A stretch of DNA of 14,311 nt from an uncultured Veillonella sp. GTDB lineage: Bacteria > Bacillota > Negativicutes > Veillonellales > Veillonellaceae. A program made the position numbers and the translations under genes. The stretch spans positions 1-14,311 of the forward strand of contig CAAFUD010000051.1 of NCBI GenBank assembly GCA_900766125.1. The letters run 5' to 3'. Positions 13,991 to 14,311 of the stretch are shown here, one piece after another (positions within the stretch are counted from its first letter, which is position 1; the number at the start of each line of letters is the position of its first letter). A model generated the notes under the pieces. That model saw nothing but the letters and a program-made list of their open reading frames with translations. It ran no database searches and was not told the DNA's origin.

Positions 13991-14068
13991 CCTCATCTTT
14001 CAAATTTATATCCGAAATCTGCATGTTTAATACATTATTTGGATATATTGAAAGATGAGGGTTTTCTT
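13991..14068 (+). terminator. Intrinsic terminator after the transporter gene
   Basis: An outer 13-bp stem (13991-14003 with 14048-14060) and an inner 7-bp stem (14007-14013 with 14041-14047), split by a 3-base bulge, with a 27-base loop. GTTTTCTTGTTTT follows. The large loop is unusual, but the stem and T-rich tail fit termination. Confidence 0.8.
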
Positions 14069-14075
14069 GTTTTCA

Positions 14076-14104
14076 TTGACATTTTATAGGATAATTGATA
14101 CAAT
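14076..14104 (+). promoter_or_regulatory. Strong promoter of the T-box-controlled unit
   Basis: A perfect TTGACA (14076-14081), a 17-base spacer and TACAAT (14099-14104) with TGA just before as an extended -10. Transcription would start near 14111, upstream of the T-box leader. Confidence 0.88.
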
Positions 14105-14110
14105 ATCTCT

Positions 14111-14311
14111 ATATCTGAATATAGATTTAATACTAAAAGCTAAGACTGAAAGAAGTACTCTACAACTAACTTTTTAGCGAGAACCGATGGTGGGAGGGTT
14201 CAAGGATAGGTGGACGAAATGCATTCACGAGCTGACATTCCGATTATAGGTAGGTTTGTCCGGTGACGCGCCGTTATGCGATGAGTGGGTGCCACTGCTG
14301 GTACCTAACAG
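14111..14311 (+). promoter_or_regulatory. T-box riboswitch leader, 5' part, probably cysteine-responsive (cut by window end)
   Basis: A leader RNA that binds uncharged tRNA and switches a terminator to an antiterminator. Stem I spans about 14175-14235: its base pairs TTAGC with GCTGA, followed by AGCGAGA and a hairpin GAACC/GGTTC with GATGGTG in the loop, the usual T-box order. The specifier region reads GACGAAATGCATTCACGAGC. By comparison with GAA-codon-A-YUC in other T-boxes the codon is best read as TGC (14220-14222, Cys) followed by A; ATG (Met) one base earlier is less likely. GACGCGCCGTTATGCG (about 14265-14280) fits the stem III region. The final bases CTAACAG look like the start of the antiterminator, which lies beyond the window. 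In Bacillus a Cys T-box sits between gltX and cysE-cysS, so those genes are expected downstream. Confidence 0.88.

Noticed and set aside
14288..14305. GGTGCC/GGTACC as the T-box antiterminator with its TGGN bulge
   Set aside because: These bases form a small 6-bp hairpin of their own, and the following CTAACAG looks like the start of the usual antiterminator sequence, which would lie past the window end. A covariance model on the extended sequence would settle it.

Overview
The window reads as a low-GC, Firmicutes-type chromosome, most likely Veillonella or a close relative in the Negativicutes. This rests on base composition, the ctsR-mcsA-mcsB-clpC / radA-yacL-ispDF-gltX gene order and the protein flavour; no database search was possible, so the genus is an inference. 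Nearly every gene is on the + strand and belongs to a recognisable housekeeping family. I found no tRNA, rRNA, CRISPR array or complete mobile element.

Layout. 1-1913: the tail of an iron-sulfur cluster (SUF) operon with sufS (5' end cut off by the window), sufU and a HAD phosphatase, closed by a perfect hairpin terminator. 1985-2572: one minus-strand gene for an AdoMet-decarboxylase-fold protein that has lost both key catalytic positions and carries a basic tail; it has its own promoter and an unusually long compound hairpin as terminator. 2573-2900: a divergent control region with promoters both ways, six GTCAAA-type half-sites and a perfect 20-base palindrome. 2901-7554: the stress operon ctsR-mcsA-mcsB-clpC (repressor, adaptor, protein arginine kinase, AAA+ unfoldase), ended by a hairpin at 7656-7688. 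7718-12889: radA, yacL (PIN/TRAM), a fused ispDF and gltX, tightly packed or overlapping, closed by a terminator at 12905-12940. 13022-13975: a bile-acid/sodium-symporter-family transporter with its own promoter and terminator. 14076-14311: a strong promoter and the 5' part of a T-box riboswitch, probably cysteine-responsive, whose antiterminator and target gene lie outside the window.

How the genes work together. SufS takes sulfur from cysteine and SufU relays it to the cluster scaffold. CtsR represses the clp genes; McsA/McsB mark proteins on arginine and ClpC (with ClpP, not here) degrades them, including CtsR. RadA (recombination), YacL, IspDF (isoprenoid precursors) and GltX (Glu-tRNA) share an operon by ancient synteny rather than one pathway. 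Compared with the Bacillus order radA-disA-yacL-ispD-ispF-gltX-(Cys T-box)-cysE-cysS, disA is absent, ispD and ispF are fused, and a transporter gene lies between gltX and the T-box.

The items most worth following up are the catalytically dead SpeD-fold protein with its basic tail, the IspDF fusion that keeps an apparent internal ribosome binding site and start for IspF, the non-canonical operator region of ctsR with a leucine in its repressor's glycine loop, and the compound hairpin at 1985-2062.
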